Assembly: GCA_000955785.1 (NCBI GenBank)
Contig: JYOD01000050.1
Location: 62,001 to 126,000, forward strand
Reading direction: 5' to 3'
DNA from: Burkholderiaceae bacterium 16
Lineage (GTDB): Bacteria > Pseudomonadota > Gammaproteobacteria > Burkholderiales > Burkholderiaceae
DNA length: 64,000 nucleotides
Positions 32,757 to 42,884 of this stretch are shown here, in pieces (position 1 is the first letter of the stretch; each line of letters starts with the position of its first letter). The translations under genes and the position numbers were made by a program. The notes beneath the pieces are model-generated. The model worked only from the letters and a program-made list of their open reading frames with translations, was not told the origin of the DNA and did no database searches.

Positions 32757-33314
32757 CTAGCGCTGTGCCTGCTCCAGTTCACGCCACGCCAGGAACAGGC
32801 GCGTGTCGAACTCGAGCTGGTGATACGCCGGCTCCATGTATTCGCACAGGCGGTAGAACGCCTTGTTGTGATCGCTTTCCTTCAGGTGCGCGAGTTCGTG
32901 CACCACGATCATGCGCAGGAATTCGGGCGGCGCTTCCTTGAACAGCGAGGCCACGCGGATTTCCTTCTTGGCCTTGAGCTTGCCACCCTGCACGCGCGAG
33001 ATGGCGGTGTGCAGCCCGAGCGCGCGATGCACCACGTCGATCTTCGCGTCGAACGCGACCTTGTGGACCGGCGGCGCGGTGCGCAGGAATTCCTGCTTCA
33101 GCTCGGCGGTGTAGTCGTACAGCGCGCGGTCTGTCTGCACGGTGTGCCGGGCCGGGTATTTTTTCGCCAGGTGCTCGCCAAGGCGATTGGCGGCAACCAG
33201 CTGGCGCACCTGGTCGAGCACGCCGTCGGGATACACACTCAGGAAGCGCAGCGGATCCCTGGCGCCGGGGCGCCAGGTTTCGCTGGCGGGAGCGGGATGG
33301 CTACGGTTGCTCAA
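32757..33314 (-). CDS. YgjP-like (DUF45) zinc metallohydrolase
   Basis: A 185-residue cytoplasmic protein with the DUF45 zinc site VHELAHLKESDHNKAFY near 140-156 (HExxH plus a downstream His). The YgjP family is related to the M48/WLM metallopeptidases, and E. coli YgjP has been reported to act on UTP. The start is TTG at 33314, overlapping the TGA of the upstream Cys-rich gene (TTGA); no earlier ATG exists. The overlap indicates coupling between the two. Confidence 0.82.
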   Translation of the reverse strand: MSNRSHPAPASETWRPGARDPLRFLSVYPDGVLDQVRQLVAANRLGEHLAKKYPARHTVQTDRALYDYTAELKQEFLRTAPPVHKVAFDAKIDVVHRALGLHTAISRVQGGKLKAKKEIRVASLFKEAPPEFLRMIVVHELAHLKESDHNKAFYRLCEYMEPAYHQLEFDTRLFLAWRELEQAQR

Positions 33315-33535
33315 TGGTGGTGATGGTGGTGGTGCGCCCAGTTGCCGTCGACGGAGGTGACGAAGGACTCGACCGCATCCTTGTCGCCGGTGGCGTGACG
33401 AACCAGCTCACCGCATTTGCACCAGCCCTGGTACGGTGTGATGTGCGAGCAGGCGGATACCTTCTGCAGAAACAGCGTGACGGGCTTCGTGCACTTCTTG
33501 CATTTGAAGGTGAGGGTGCGGGCGGGTTTGCTCAT
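33311..33535 (-). CDS. Small Cys-rich (zinc-ribbon SprT-like) protein with natural His7 C-terminus
   Basis: A 74-residue protein with CKKC near residue 11-14 and CKC near 42-44, a possible zinc ribbon, a further Cys-His pair (ACSHITPYQGW), and the C-terminus NWAHHHHHHH. The run of seven His codons (CAC and CAT mixed) ends directly at the stop. The pattern of FKCKKCTKPVTLFLQKVSACSH resembles zinc-binding tails of SprT-like proteins. It overlaps the YgjP-like gene by 3 bases, suggesting a shared metal-related role. Function unknown. Confidence 0.7.
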   Translation of the reverse strand: MSKPARTLTFKCKKCTKPVTLFLQKVSACSHITPYQGWCKCGELVRHATGDKDAVESFVTSVDGNWAHHHHHHH

Positions 33536-33661
33536 TGGATCGGGCTTGAATACGGGGTGATTCGGCGGTGCCGGCGGTTGGCGGCAGGACAACGGGCATT
33601 TTAACCTGCCCTTGCCAGGCGTTCATGCCCGGTGCCGTTGCGTTGTCCGGCGCTTCGCCGC

Positions 33662-34543
33662 CTATTCCTTCACCGCCCCCGTCATGCCCGACACGTAGTA
33701 CTCGACAAAGAACGAGTACACCAGCGCTACCGGCAGCGAGCCCAGCAAGGCGCCTGCCATCAGCGCGCCCCAGTGGTAGACGTCGCCCTCGATCAGTTCG
33801 GTGACGATGCCCACCGGCACCGTTTTCACTTCGGACGAGGAAATAAAGGTCAGCGCGTAGATGAACTCGTTCCACGACAGCGTGAAGGCGAAGATGCCGG
33901 CCGAGATCAGTCCCGGCACGGCCAGCGGCAGGATGATCTTGACCAGGATCTCCCAGCGGGTGGCGCCGTCGATCAGCGCGCACTCCTCCAGTTCGTAGGG
34001 AATGGAGCGGAAGTAGCCCATCAGCAGCCAGGTGCAGAACGGGATCAGGAAAGTGGGATAGGTCAGGATCAGCGCCCAGCGCGTATCGAACAGGCCGAGC
34101 TGGAACACGATCGATGCCAGTGGGATAAACAGGATCGAGGGCGGGATCAGGTAGGCCAGGAAGATGGCCAGCCCGACCTGCTTCGCGCCCTGGAAGCGCA
34201 GCCGCTCGATCGCGTAGGCGGCCAGCACGCTGGCGGCCAGCGAGGCGAAGGTCGACACCGTCGAGACGATCACGGTATTGAGCAGCCAGGCCGGGTAGGG
34301 CGTGTTGAACAGCAGCTTCTTGAAATGCGCGAAGGTGGGCGCCATCACCAGGAACGGGTTGGCGCTGCGCATCAGCAGTTCGCCATCCGGCTTGAAGGCG
34401 GTGATCGCCATCCAGTAGAACGGAAACAGCAGCACGAAGACGAAGATGCCCAGCGGGATATAGATGGTCACCCAGCGCCGTGGCATCGATTGCAGGTAGT
34501 CCATGCCTTGCTGCTCGGGCGCGGTCATCGCTTTCGCTTTCAT
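33662..34543 (-). CDS. Carbohydrate ABC transporter permease (MalG-like)
   Basis: A 293-residue inner-membrane protein with six transmembrane segments. The EAA loop reads EECALIDGATRWEILVKIILP (Glu187 to Pro207 region), the docking site for the ATPase. It is the second permease of a sugar ABC importer and pairs with the MalF-like protein whose gene overlaps it by 4 bases. Last gene in the operon beginning at 39875. Confidence 0.92.
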   Translation of the reverse strand: MKAKAMTAPEQQGMDYLQSMPRRWVTIYIPLGIFVFVLLFPFYWMAITAFKPDGELLMRSANPFLVMAPTFAHFKKLLFNTPYPAWLLNTVIVSTVSTFASLAASVLAAYAIERLRFQGAKQVGLAIFLAYLIPPSILFIPLASIVFQLGLFDTRWALILTYPTFLIPFCTWLLMGYFRSIPYELEECALIDGATRWEILVKIILPLAVPGLISAGIFAFTLSWNEFIYALTFISSSEVKTVPVGIVTELIEGDVYHWGALMAGALLGSLPVALVYSFFVEYYVSGMTGAVKE

Positions 34544-35439
34544 TTGTCGCCTCCCTGTTGCCAGCCGCGCCGCTGCAGGCCGAAGTAAGAGAACAGGATG
34601 GCAGCCAGCAGGAAGGGCACCATCATGGTGGCGATCGCCGCGCCTTCGCCCAGCGAACCGCCGGGAATCGCGCGCTGGAAGGACAGCGTGGCCATCAGGT
34701 GAGTGGCGTTGAGCGGGCCGCCGCGCGTGAGCACGTAGATCAGCTGGAAATCTGTGAAGGTGAACAGCACGGAGAAGGTCATCACCACCGCGATGATCGG
34801 CGTCAGCAGCGGCAGCGTGACATAGCGGAACTGCTGCCACGGCGTGACGCCGTCGATCGATGCCGCTTCGTACAGCGTGGGCGAGATGGTCTGCAGCCCG
34901 GCCAGCAGCGAGATCGCGACGAAGGGAATGCCGCGCCAGACATTGGCGGCGATGGTGGAGAAGCGGGCCAGCCACGGGTCGCCGAGGAAATCGATATAAC
35001 GGTCGATCAGCCCGAGTTTGACGAGGGTCCAGCTGATGATGGAAAACTGCGCATCGTAGATCCACCAGAAGGCCAGCGCCGACAGCGCCGTCGGCACGAT
35101 CCACGGCAGCAGCACGATGGCGCGGAAGAACGATTTGAACGGCAGGTTCTTGTTGAGCAGCAGCGCCAGCCACAGCCCCAGCGCGAACTTCAGTACGCTG
35201 GCGACCAGCGTGTAGAACAGCGTGTTGAACAGCGCCAGTTGCGTCAGCGAGTCGCCGGCCAGGTAGCTGTAGTTGGCCAGCCCGATCCATTCGCCGGTGC
35301 CGCCGATCTTGGTATTGGTGAAGCCGAGCCAGACGCCGAGGCCGAGCGGATATGTCAGGAAGACCAGCAGCAACAGCGCCGTGGGCAGCATGAACAGCAG
35401 CCCAAGCGTGTGGCGGTTGTTCAACAGGCGGGATAGCAT
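34540..35439 (-). CDS. Carbohydrate ABC transporter permease (MalF/UgpA-like)
   Basis: A 299-residue permease with six transmembrane segments and the EAA motif YEAASIDGVTPWQQFRYVTLP near 195-215. It forms a heterodimer with the MalG-like subunit. It is separated from the binding-protein gene by 110 bases that contain a strong 11-bp hairpin, which probably lowers permease expression relative to the binding protein. Confidence 0.92.
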   Translation of the reverse strand: MLSRLLNNRHTLGLLFMLPTALLLLVFLTYPLGLGVWLGFTNTKIGGTGEWIGLANYSYLAGDSLTQLALFNTLFYTLVASVLKFALGLWLALLLNKNLPFKSFFRAIVLLPWIVPTALSALAFWWIYDAQFSIISWTLVKLGLIDRYIDFLGDPWLARFSTIAANVWRGIPFVAISLLAGLQTISPTLYEAASIDGVTPWQQFRYVTLPLLTPIIAVVMTFSVLFTFTDFQLIYVLTRGGPLNATHLMATLSFQRAIPGGSLGEGAAIATMMVPFLLAAILFSYFGLQRRGWQQGGDK

Positions 35440-35459
35440 GGATCACCTCGGCGGCTGCC

Positions 35460-35484
35460 GGTCCGGCGCTGGGAGCGCCGGACC
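35460..35484 (-). other. Strong intercistronic hairpin between binding-protein and permease genes
   Basis: GGTCCGGCGCT (35460-35470) and AGCGCCGGACC (35474-35484) form a perfect 11-bp stem with a GGG loop. There is no T-run. Its place resembles the REP-type hairpin between malE and malF that protects the binding-protein mRNA. Confidence 0.65.
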
Positions 35485-35549
35485 GGATCTTCAGAACGGC
35501 GGCGCGGCGGTGTGCCGCCGCGCCTTCTCTGCTTCTGGCGTTGGCTACA

Positions 35550-36868
35550 TCACGCCTTGTAGTAGCGCTCGGCGCGCTGCGCCGCGCGCGCCGCTGCCTC
35601 CTTCGGCGTCTTGGAACCGCTGGCCGCCTCGGCCACCATGTCGAGCACGATGTAGTCAGCCATGGACGCGGCCGAAGCGGTGCCCAGCGGGCCGGCGTGG
35701 CCGTTGTCGAGCATCAGCGCGGCGGAGTCGCGATAGACGGTGTGCTTGGGATCGGCCGTCCAGATCGGGTTGGCCTCGTAAGCCCTGAGCGGCTGGCTGA
35801 CGTAGCCGATGGCGGCTTCCATCCATGGGTTGTACTGCTCCGGTTCCATCATGAATTGCAGGTAGGCCTTGGCCGCGTTCGGGAACTTGGAATATCTGAA
35901 CAGCATCATTTGCGTGATCTGCATCAGTTCGGTGGGCTTGCCGGACGTGCCGATCGGGAAGTGCGCGTGCTGGATGTCCCGCGCCATCTCCTGCAGCTTG
36001 GGATCCTTCGAATTCTTGGCCGCGTAGTAGACCGAGATGCCGTTGGCGGTCAGGCTGATCTGGCCGTCCAGGAAGGCTTTGTTGTTCGACGGGTCCTGCC
36101 ATGACAGCGTGCCGGGCACGAAGGTGGCATAGAGCTGCTTGGCATACTCCAGCGCGGCCCAGGTCTCGGGCGAGTTGACCACGACCTTGCCCTTGGTATC
36201 CACCAGCATGCCGCCATGCGACCAGAGCAGCCAGTGCGCCCAGTTGTTGCCGTCGCCCACCGCCTTGCCCAGCGCGAAGCCGCAGGGCGTGTTCTTGGCC
36301 TTGAGGGCCTGGCACAGCTTGAGGAAGCCGGCGAGGTCCTTGGGGATGGTATCAAAGCCTGCTGCCTTGACATGGCTCTCGCGATAGACCAGCGCGTTGC
36401 CCACCACGCCCAGCGGCAGGCCGACCCACTTGCCGTTGTGCGTGCCATATTTGCGGCACACGTCGTACCAGCCGCCGTATTTGCCGCCGAGGTAGGTGGC
36501 CAGGTCCGACAGGTCGACGAGCTTGTCGGGATACTGCTGCGGGTCGTCGAACCAGCCGACGATGATGTCCGGCCCACTACCGACGCTGGCCGCCACGGCG
36601 GCCTTGGGGCGCACGTCTTCCCAGCCTTCGTTGTCGACGCGCACCTCGATCCCGGTGATTTCGGAGAACTTCTTGGTGTTGGCGTTCCACAGGTCTTCGT
36701 CGCCCTGCACGAAGCGCTTCCAGCGCAGCACCCGCAGCTTGGCGCCCGCTTCCGGCTTGTGCAGCAGCGGGGCGGGCGCGGCGAAGGCATGGCCGCCCAG
36801 CGCCGTGGTGGCGGCGACGGCAGCCGTGGATGCCAGGAAATCGCGTCTCGTGAAGTTGGTCGGTGCGC

Positions 36869-36872
<4 letters not shown>
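35550..36872 (-). CDS. Carbohydrate ABC transporter substrate-binding protein (family 1)
   Basis: A 440-residue periplasmic binding protein. It has a twin-arginine signal (TRRDFLASTAAVAATTA, cleavage near GHAFA, about 31) instead of the usual Sec signal. The mature part has family-1 (MalE-like) features: ITGIEVRVDNEGWED, GSGPDIIVGW, WVGLPLGVVGNALVYRES and NPWMEAAIGY. It overlaps the ATPase gene by 4 bases. The linked dehydratase suggests an aldonic acid or related sugar as ligand; that is inference. Confidence 0.9.
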
Positions 36873-38041
<1,169 letters not shown>

Positions 38042-38129
38042 GCGTGGTGTCTCCGTTAGCCGTTCATGCCGGGAGCGGCCGTTCGTAGCGAATGCAAAGC
38101 AGCGGAAAGCCGCGCTGCAACGACGCGCC

Positions 38130-39875
38130 TCAATGGTTGTCCTTGGGTACGGCGGCGCCGCTCTTGCCCACCAGGAAATCCATGTCGGCGCCCAGGTTGG
38201 CTTGTTGCACGTGCTCGACATAGAGCCGGGTCCAGCCGCGTTCCATCGGCAGTGCAGGCGCTTGCCACGCTGCGCGGCGGCGCTGCAATTCCTCGTCGCC
38301 GACATGCAGGTGCAGCTTGCGCGCGGGTACATCCAGCTCCACCATGTCGCCGTCGCGCACGAGCGCGAGCGGGCCCCCGGCCGCGGCCTCGGGCGCCACG
38401 TGCAGCACCACCGTGCCATAGGCAGTGCCGCTCATGCGCGCATCCGAGACGCGGACCATGTCGGTGATGCCCTTGCGCAGTACCTTGGGCGGCAGCGGCA
38501 TGTTGCCGGCCTCCGCCATGCCGGGGTAGCCGCGCGGGCCGCAGTTCTTGAGCACCAGCACGCAGGTTTCGTCCACATCGAGCGATTCGTCGTCGAGGCG
38601 CTGGTGCATATGCTCGCTGTTCTCGAACACCACCGCGCGGCCGGTGTGCCTGAGCAGCGCCGGGGTGGCGGCGGAGGGTTTGATCACCGCGCCGTCGGGG
38701 CACAGGTTGCCGCGTAGCACGGCAATCCCCGCATTCGCCTTGAAGGGCGCGTCGAAGGCGTGGATGACTTCGCGGTTCCAGTTGGGCGCGTCCTTGCAGT
38801 TGTCCCACAGCGTCTTGCCGTTGACGGTCAGCGCGTCGCGCGCCAGCACCGCGCCCAGTTCACGGATTACCGCCGGCAGACCGCCGGCGTAATAGAAGTC
38901 TTCCATCAGGTGGCGCCCGGAGGGCTGCAGGTCGAGCAGGCAGGGCAGCTCGTGACCCAATGCGTCCCAGTCTTCCAGGCTCAGCTTGACGCCGATGCGA
39001 CCGGCGATGGCAAGCAGGTGGATTACCGCGTTGGTCGAGCCGCCGATCGCCGCGTTGATGCGGATGGCGTTCTCGAAGGCAGGCCGGGTGAGGATCCGCG
39101 ACATCACCAGGTTGTCCTTGACCATCTCCACGATGCGGCGCCCCGAGGCGCGCGCCAGCACATTGCGGCGGCCGTCCACGGCCGGAATCGCGGCGTTGCC
39201 GGGCAGGCTGATGCCGAGTGCTTCCACCATGCTGGCCATGGTCGACGCGGTGCCCATGGTCATGCAGTGGCCATGCGAGCGGTGCATGCAGCTTTCGGCT
39301 TCGAAGAAATCCTCCTGCGACATCTGTCCGGCCCGCACTTCTTCCGACATCTTCCAGACATCGGTGCCGGAGCCCAGCTCGCCGCCGCGGAACTTGCCGC
39401 TCAGCATCGGGCCGCCGGAGACGCCGATGGTGGGCAGGTCGCAGGACGCCGCGCCCATCATCAGCGCCGGCGTGGTCTTGTCGCAGCCCATCAGCAGCAC
39501 CACGCCATCGATCGGATTGCCGCGAATCGATTCCTCCACGTCCATGCTGGCCAGGTTGCGGAACAGCATCGCGGTCGGGCGCAGCATGGTCTCGCCCAGC
39601 GACATCACCGGGAATTCGAGCGGAAAGCCGCCCGCTTCCCATACGCCGATCTTGACCTGTTCGGCCAGCGTGCGGAAATGCGAGTTGCAGGGGGTGAGTT
39701 CGGAATACGTGTTGCAGATGCCGATGACCGGGCGGCCGTCGAACTGATCGTGGGGAATGCCGCGGTTTTTCAGCCACGAGCGGTAGATGAAGCCATCGCG
39801 GTCAAGCCGGCCGAACCAGGCCTGGCTGCGGCGCACGGGGGGCGCCGGGGGCTTCGGCGGTTTCTCGTCGTTCAC
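38130..39875 (-). CDS. IlvD/Edd family sugar-acid dehydratase (L-arabonate dehydratase-like)
   Basis: A 581-residue Fe-S dehydratase. Likely cluster ligands Cys63 (LTPCNSH), Cys131 (GCDKTTPA) and Cys204 (SHGHCMTMGTAST) line up, with an offset of four, with the three ligands known in Rhizobium L-arabinonate dehydratase. GNAAIPAVDGRRN and SDARMSGTAYG complete the family signature. The GTG at 39875 is chosen because AGGAG lies seven bases ahead. The divergent GntR regulator and downstream sugar importer argue for aldonate catabolism (aldonate to 2-keto-3-deoxy acid) rather than branched-chain amino acid synthesis. Confidence 0.85.
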   Translation of the reverse strand: MNDEKPPKPPAPPVRRSQAWFGRLDRDGFIYRSWLKNRGIPHDQFDGRPVIGICNTYSELTPCNSHFRTLAEQVKIGVWEAGGFPLEFPVMSLGETMLRPTAMLFRNLASMDVEESIRGNPIDGVVLLMGCDKTTPALMMGAASCDLPTIGVSGGPMLSGKFRGGELGSGTDVWKMSEEVRAGQMSQEDFFEAESCMHRSHGHCMTMGTASTMASMVEALGISLPGNAAIPAVDGRRNVLARASGRRIVEMVKDNLVMSRILTRPAFENAIRINAAIGGSTNAVIHLLAIAGRIGVKLSLEDWDALGHELPCLLDLQPSGRHLMEDFYYAGGLPAVIRELGAVLARDALTVNGKTLWDNCKDAPNWNREVIHAFDAPFKANAGIAVLRGNLCPDGAVIKPSAATPALLRHTGRAVVFENSEHMHQRLDDESLDVDETCVLVLKNCGPRGYPGMAEAGNMPLPPKVLRKGITDMVRVSDARMSGTAYGTVVLHVAPEAAAGGPLALVRDGDMVELDVPARKLHLHVGDEELQRRRAAWQAPALPMERGWTRLYVEHVQQANLGADMDFLVGKSGAAVPKDNH

Positions 39876-40045
39876 TCGGGTCTCCTGCGTTCTGCGGGGG
39901 CCGCGTAGCGACGTCCAGCGCTTTCGCGCCACGTGTGCTGATGCCCGCTTTATTGTGCGATGCAGATCCGGATGCCTGCGACCGCCACTGCCTTGCCGCG
40001 CGCATGCCGAGTGAGCGGAGTCTAGTTCAGGACTATCGACAGGTA

Positions 40046-40062
40046 AACTGGTATTACCAATT
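40046..40062. promoter_or_regulatory. GntR/FadR-type operator 1
   Basis: AACTGGTATTACCAATT contains the TGGTnnnACCA dyad (40049-40059) typical of FadR-subfamily sites. It lies 171 bases upstream of the dehydratase GTG and 223 bases upstream of the regulator ATG. The flanks are identical to operator 2. Confidence 0.7.
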
Positions 40063-40166
40063 AGGGGTCTCTACTGCCGCCGGCGATGCCGGTGCCGATG
40101 CTGCAGTGCATTCGCGTTGCGCCTGGACATTGAACGGTGCGCTGCCTAGACTTCAGCGGACTGGAC

Positions 40167-40183
40167 AACTGGTCAAACCAATT
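40167..40183. promoter_or_regulatory. GntR/FadR-type operator 2
   Basis: AACTGGTCAAACCAATT shares 14 of 17 positions with operator 1, differing only in the three central bases, and has the same TGGTnnnACCA dyad (40170-40180). Centres of the two sites are 121 bases apart. It lies 102 bases before the regulator ATG. Confidence 0.7.
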
Positions 40184-40284
40184 TCGCGCCGCGAGCCGGC
40201 GGCGCGGGCTTGCGAAACACCGCAACCGCCAGCGCACGATTCGCGCACTGGAGATCTGTGCTGGCCACTCGGGGCTGCTTGTCC

Positions 40285-41040
40285 ATGCCTATCCAATCGA
40301 TCGAGCCGCAGCGCCTTTACCGCCAGATCAGCAACCAGTTGCGCGGGTTGATCCTGGCCGGCGAGTTCCCGGTGGGCTCGCGCCTGCCGGCGGAGCGGGA
40401 TCTGTCGGTGCAGCTCGGCGTGAGCCGGCCGTCGCTGCGCGAGGCATTGATTGCGCTCGAGGTCGAGGGCTATATCGAGGTGCGGATGGGCTCGGGCATC
40501 TATGTGTGCGAGCCGCCTTCGCACGCCGATGCGGGCTTCGACCTGTCCGGCGAGGAAGGGCCGCTCGAACTGATCCGCGCCCGCGCGCTGGTGGAAGGCG
40601 AGGTTGCCGCGCTGGCGGCAAGGAGCGGGCGCAAGGCCCAGTTCGACGCGATCGAGGAGGCGATCGCGCAGATGGCCGCCGACGCCGCCGCGGGCCTCAC
40701 GCCGCTCGATGCCGACCGCCTGTTCCACGTGCGCGTGGCCGAAGCCACCGGCAACAGCGTGCTGGTGGGCGTGGTGCGGAGGCTCTTCGACCTGCGCCTG
40801 GGCCCGCTGTTCGATCAGTTGGACAGCCACTTCGAAACGCCCGGGGTATGGGCCCGGGCGATCACGGAGCACCGTGCAGTGCTGGCGGCGCTGCGCGGCA
40901 AGGATCCCGAGCTGGCGCGCGCGCTGATACAGCGGCACATGGATATCGCCTACCGCCGCCTGACGTCCAGCCTGACCCGCGCGCGCAGGCGCCCGGCCGG
41001 CACCTTGCGCGCCGCGCCGCGCGCCGGGAAAGCGTCCTGA
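40285..41040 (+). CDS. FadR/GntR family transcriptional regulator
   Basis: A 251-residue regulator. The winged helix includes LPAERDLSVQLGVSRPSLRE at about 35-54 and GYIEVRMGSGIYV after it; the C-terminal FCD domain covers about 95-225 with metal- or ligand-binding His residues (FHVRVAEATGN, EHRAVLAAL). The start at 40285 begins the homologous region. It is divergent from the dehydratase/ABC operon and probably represses it through the two operators in between. The C-terminal tail is Arg-rich. Confidence 0.9.
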   Translation: MPIQSIEPQRLYRQISNQLRGLILAGEFPVGSRLPAERDLSVQLGVSRPSLREALIALEVEGYIEVRMGSGIYVCEPPSHADAGFDLSGEEGPLELIRARALVEGEVAALAARSGRKAQFDAIEEAIAQMAADAAAGLTPLDADRLFHVRVAEATGNSVLVGVVRRLFDLRLGPLFDQLDSHFETPGVWARAITEHRAVLAALRGKDPELARALIQRHMDIAYRRLTSSLTRARRRPAGTLRAAPRAGKAS

Positions 41041-41116
41041 CGGGCCGCGGCCGGACCGGCTTTGCTACACTTGGCCGATTCCCGCATTTCACCTCCCCCA
41101 ATTCACTCGGATTCGC

Positions 41117-42784
41117 ATGGCACAGTACGTTTTCACCATGAACCGCGTGGGCAAGATCGTTCCGCCCAAGCGTCACATTCTCAAGGACATCTCGCTGTCC
41201 TTCTTCCCGGGCGCCAAGATCGGCGTGCTGGGCCTGAACGGCTCGGGCAAGTCGACCGTGCTGAAGATCATGGCGGGCATCGACAAGGAGATCGAGGGCG
41301 AAGCCACGCCCATGCCCAACCTGAACATCGGCTACCTGCCGCAGGAACCGCAGCTCGATCCCGAACAGACGGTGCGCGAATCGGTGGAAGCGGCGCTGGG
41401 CGGCGTGTTCGAGGCACGCCAGAAGCTCGATGAGATCTACGCAGCCTATGCGGAACCGGACGCCGACTTCGACGCGCTGGCGGCGGACCAGGCCAGGTAC
41501 GAAGCGATCCTCGCGGCCAGCGACGGCAACAACGCCGAGCTGCAGCTGGAAATCGCAGCCGACGCGCTGCGCCTGCCGCCCTGGGACGCCAAGGTGGGCA
41601 ACCTGTCCGGCGGCGAGAAGCGCCGCGTGGCGCTGTGCCGCCTGCTGCTGTCGCGCCCCGACATGCTGCTGCTCGACGAACCCACCAACCACCTGGATGC
41701 GGAATCGGTGGAGTGGCTGGAGCAGTTCCTCACGCGCTTCCCCGGCACCGTGGTGGCGGTGACCCACGATCGCTACTTCCTGGACAACGCGGCCGAGTGG
41801 ATCCTGGAACTGGACCGCGGCCACGGCATCCCCTGGAAGGGCAACTACAGCTCCTGGCTGGACCAGAAGGAAGCCCGCCTGAAGCAGGAAGAGTCGAGCG
41901 AGTCGGCCCGGCAGAAGGCGCTGCACAAGGAACTGGAATGGGTGCGGCAGAACCCGAAGGGGCGCCAGGCCAAGTCCAAGGCGCGTCTGGCGCGCTTCGA
42001 CGAACTGAACAGCCAGGAATACCAGAAGCGCAACGAAACCCAGGAAATCTTCATCCCCGCGGGTGAGCGCCTGGGCAACGAGGTGATCGAATTCAACGGT
42101 GTGAGCAAGGCCTACGGCGACCGCCTGCTGATCGACGACCTCAGCTTCAAGGTGCCGCCTGGCGCCATCGTCGGCATCATCGGCCCGAACGGCGCCGGCA
42201 AGTCGACCTTCTTCCGCATGCTCACCGGCAAGGAAACGCCGGACAGCGGCGAGATCAAGGTGGGCCCGACCGTGAAGATGGCCTACGTGGACCAGAGCCG
42301 CGATGCGCTCGACGGCAGCAAGACCGTGTTCGAAGAGATCTCCGGCGGCGCCGACGTGCTGACCGTGGGCCGCTACGAAACGCCGTCGCGCGCCTATATC
42401 GGCCGCTTCAACTTCAAGGGCTCGGACCAGCAGAAGCACGTGGGCACGCTTTCGGGCGGCGAGCGCGGGCGTCTGCACCTGGCCAAGACGCTGATCTCCG
42501 GCGGCAACGTGCTGCTGCTCGATGAACCGTCCAACGACCTGGACGTGGAAACGCTGCGCGCGCTGGAAGATGCGCTGCTGGAGTTCGCCGGCTGCGTGAT
42601 GGTGATCTCGCACGATCGCTGGTTCCTGGACCGGATCGCCACCCACATCCTGGCCTTTGAGGGCGAGTCGCACGTGGAGTTCTTCCCGGGCAACTACCAG
42701 GAGTACGAGGCCGACAAGAAGCGCCGCCTCGGCGAGGAGGGCGCCAAGCCCAAGCGTATCCGCTACAAGCCTATCGCGCGATAA
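41117..42784 (+). CDS. ettA: Energy-dependent translational throttle protein EttA (ABC-F)
   Basis: A 555-residue ABC-F ATPase with two nucleotide-binding domains: GLNGSGKST with LSGGEKRR in the first, GPNGAGKST with LSGGERGRLH in the second. The linker between them (about 240-320) is the P-site tRNA-interaction motif region, and the arm insertion of EttA lies in the first domain. EttA binds the ribosomal E site and gates the first elongation steps according to ATP/ADP level. A bidirectional terminator follows. Confidence 0.94.
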   Translation: MAQYVFTMNRVGKIVPPKRHILKDISLSFFPGAKIGVLGLNGSGKSTVLKIMAGIDKEIEGEATPMPNLNIGYLPQEPQLDPEQTVRESVEAALGGVFEARQKLDEIYAAYAEPDADFDALAADQARYEAILAASDGNNAELQLEIAADALRLPPWDAKVGNLSGGEKRRVALCRLLLSRPDMLLLDEPTNHLDAESVEWLEQFLTRFPGTVVAVTHDRYFLDNAAEWILELDRGHGIPWKGNYSSWLDQKEARLKQEESSESARQKALHKELEWVRQNPKGRQAKSKARLARFDELNSQEYQKRNETQEIFIPAGERLGNEVIEFNGVSKAYGDRLLIDDLSFKVPPGAIVGIIGPNGAGKSTFFRMLTGKETPDSGEIKVGPTVKMAYVDQSRDALDGSKTVFEEISGGADVLTVGRYETPSRAYIGRFNFKGSDQQKHVGTLSGGERGRLHLAKTLISGGNVLLLDEPSNDLDVETLRALEDALLEFAGCVMVISHDRWFLDRIATHILAFEGESHVEFFPGNYQEYEADKKRRLGEEGAKPKRIRYKPIAR

Positions 42785-42837
42785 GCACGATCGGCACGAT
42801 CAGCCTGGCGGCGTCCGGTTACGGGCCGCCAGCGGAC

Positions 42838-42871
42838 AAGGGCCCCGCTCGCGCGGGGCCCTTTGCTTTTT
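42838..42871. terminator. Bidirectional terminator between ettA and the metallophosphoesterase gene
   Basis: AAGGGCCCCGC (42838-42848) pairs perfectly with GCGGGGCCCTT (42853-42863) over a TCGC tetraloop, followed by TGCTTTTT on the plus strand. It sits between convergent genes, so it may serve both. Confidence 0.85.
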
Positions 42872-42884
42872 GCGTGTCCGCGTT

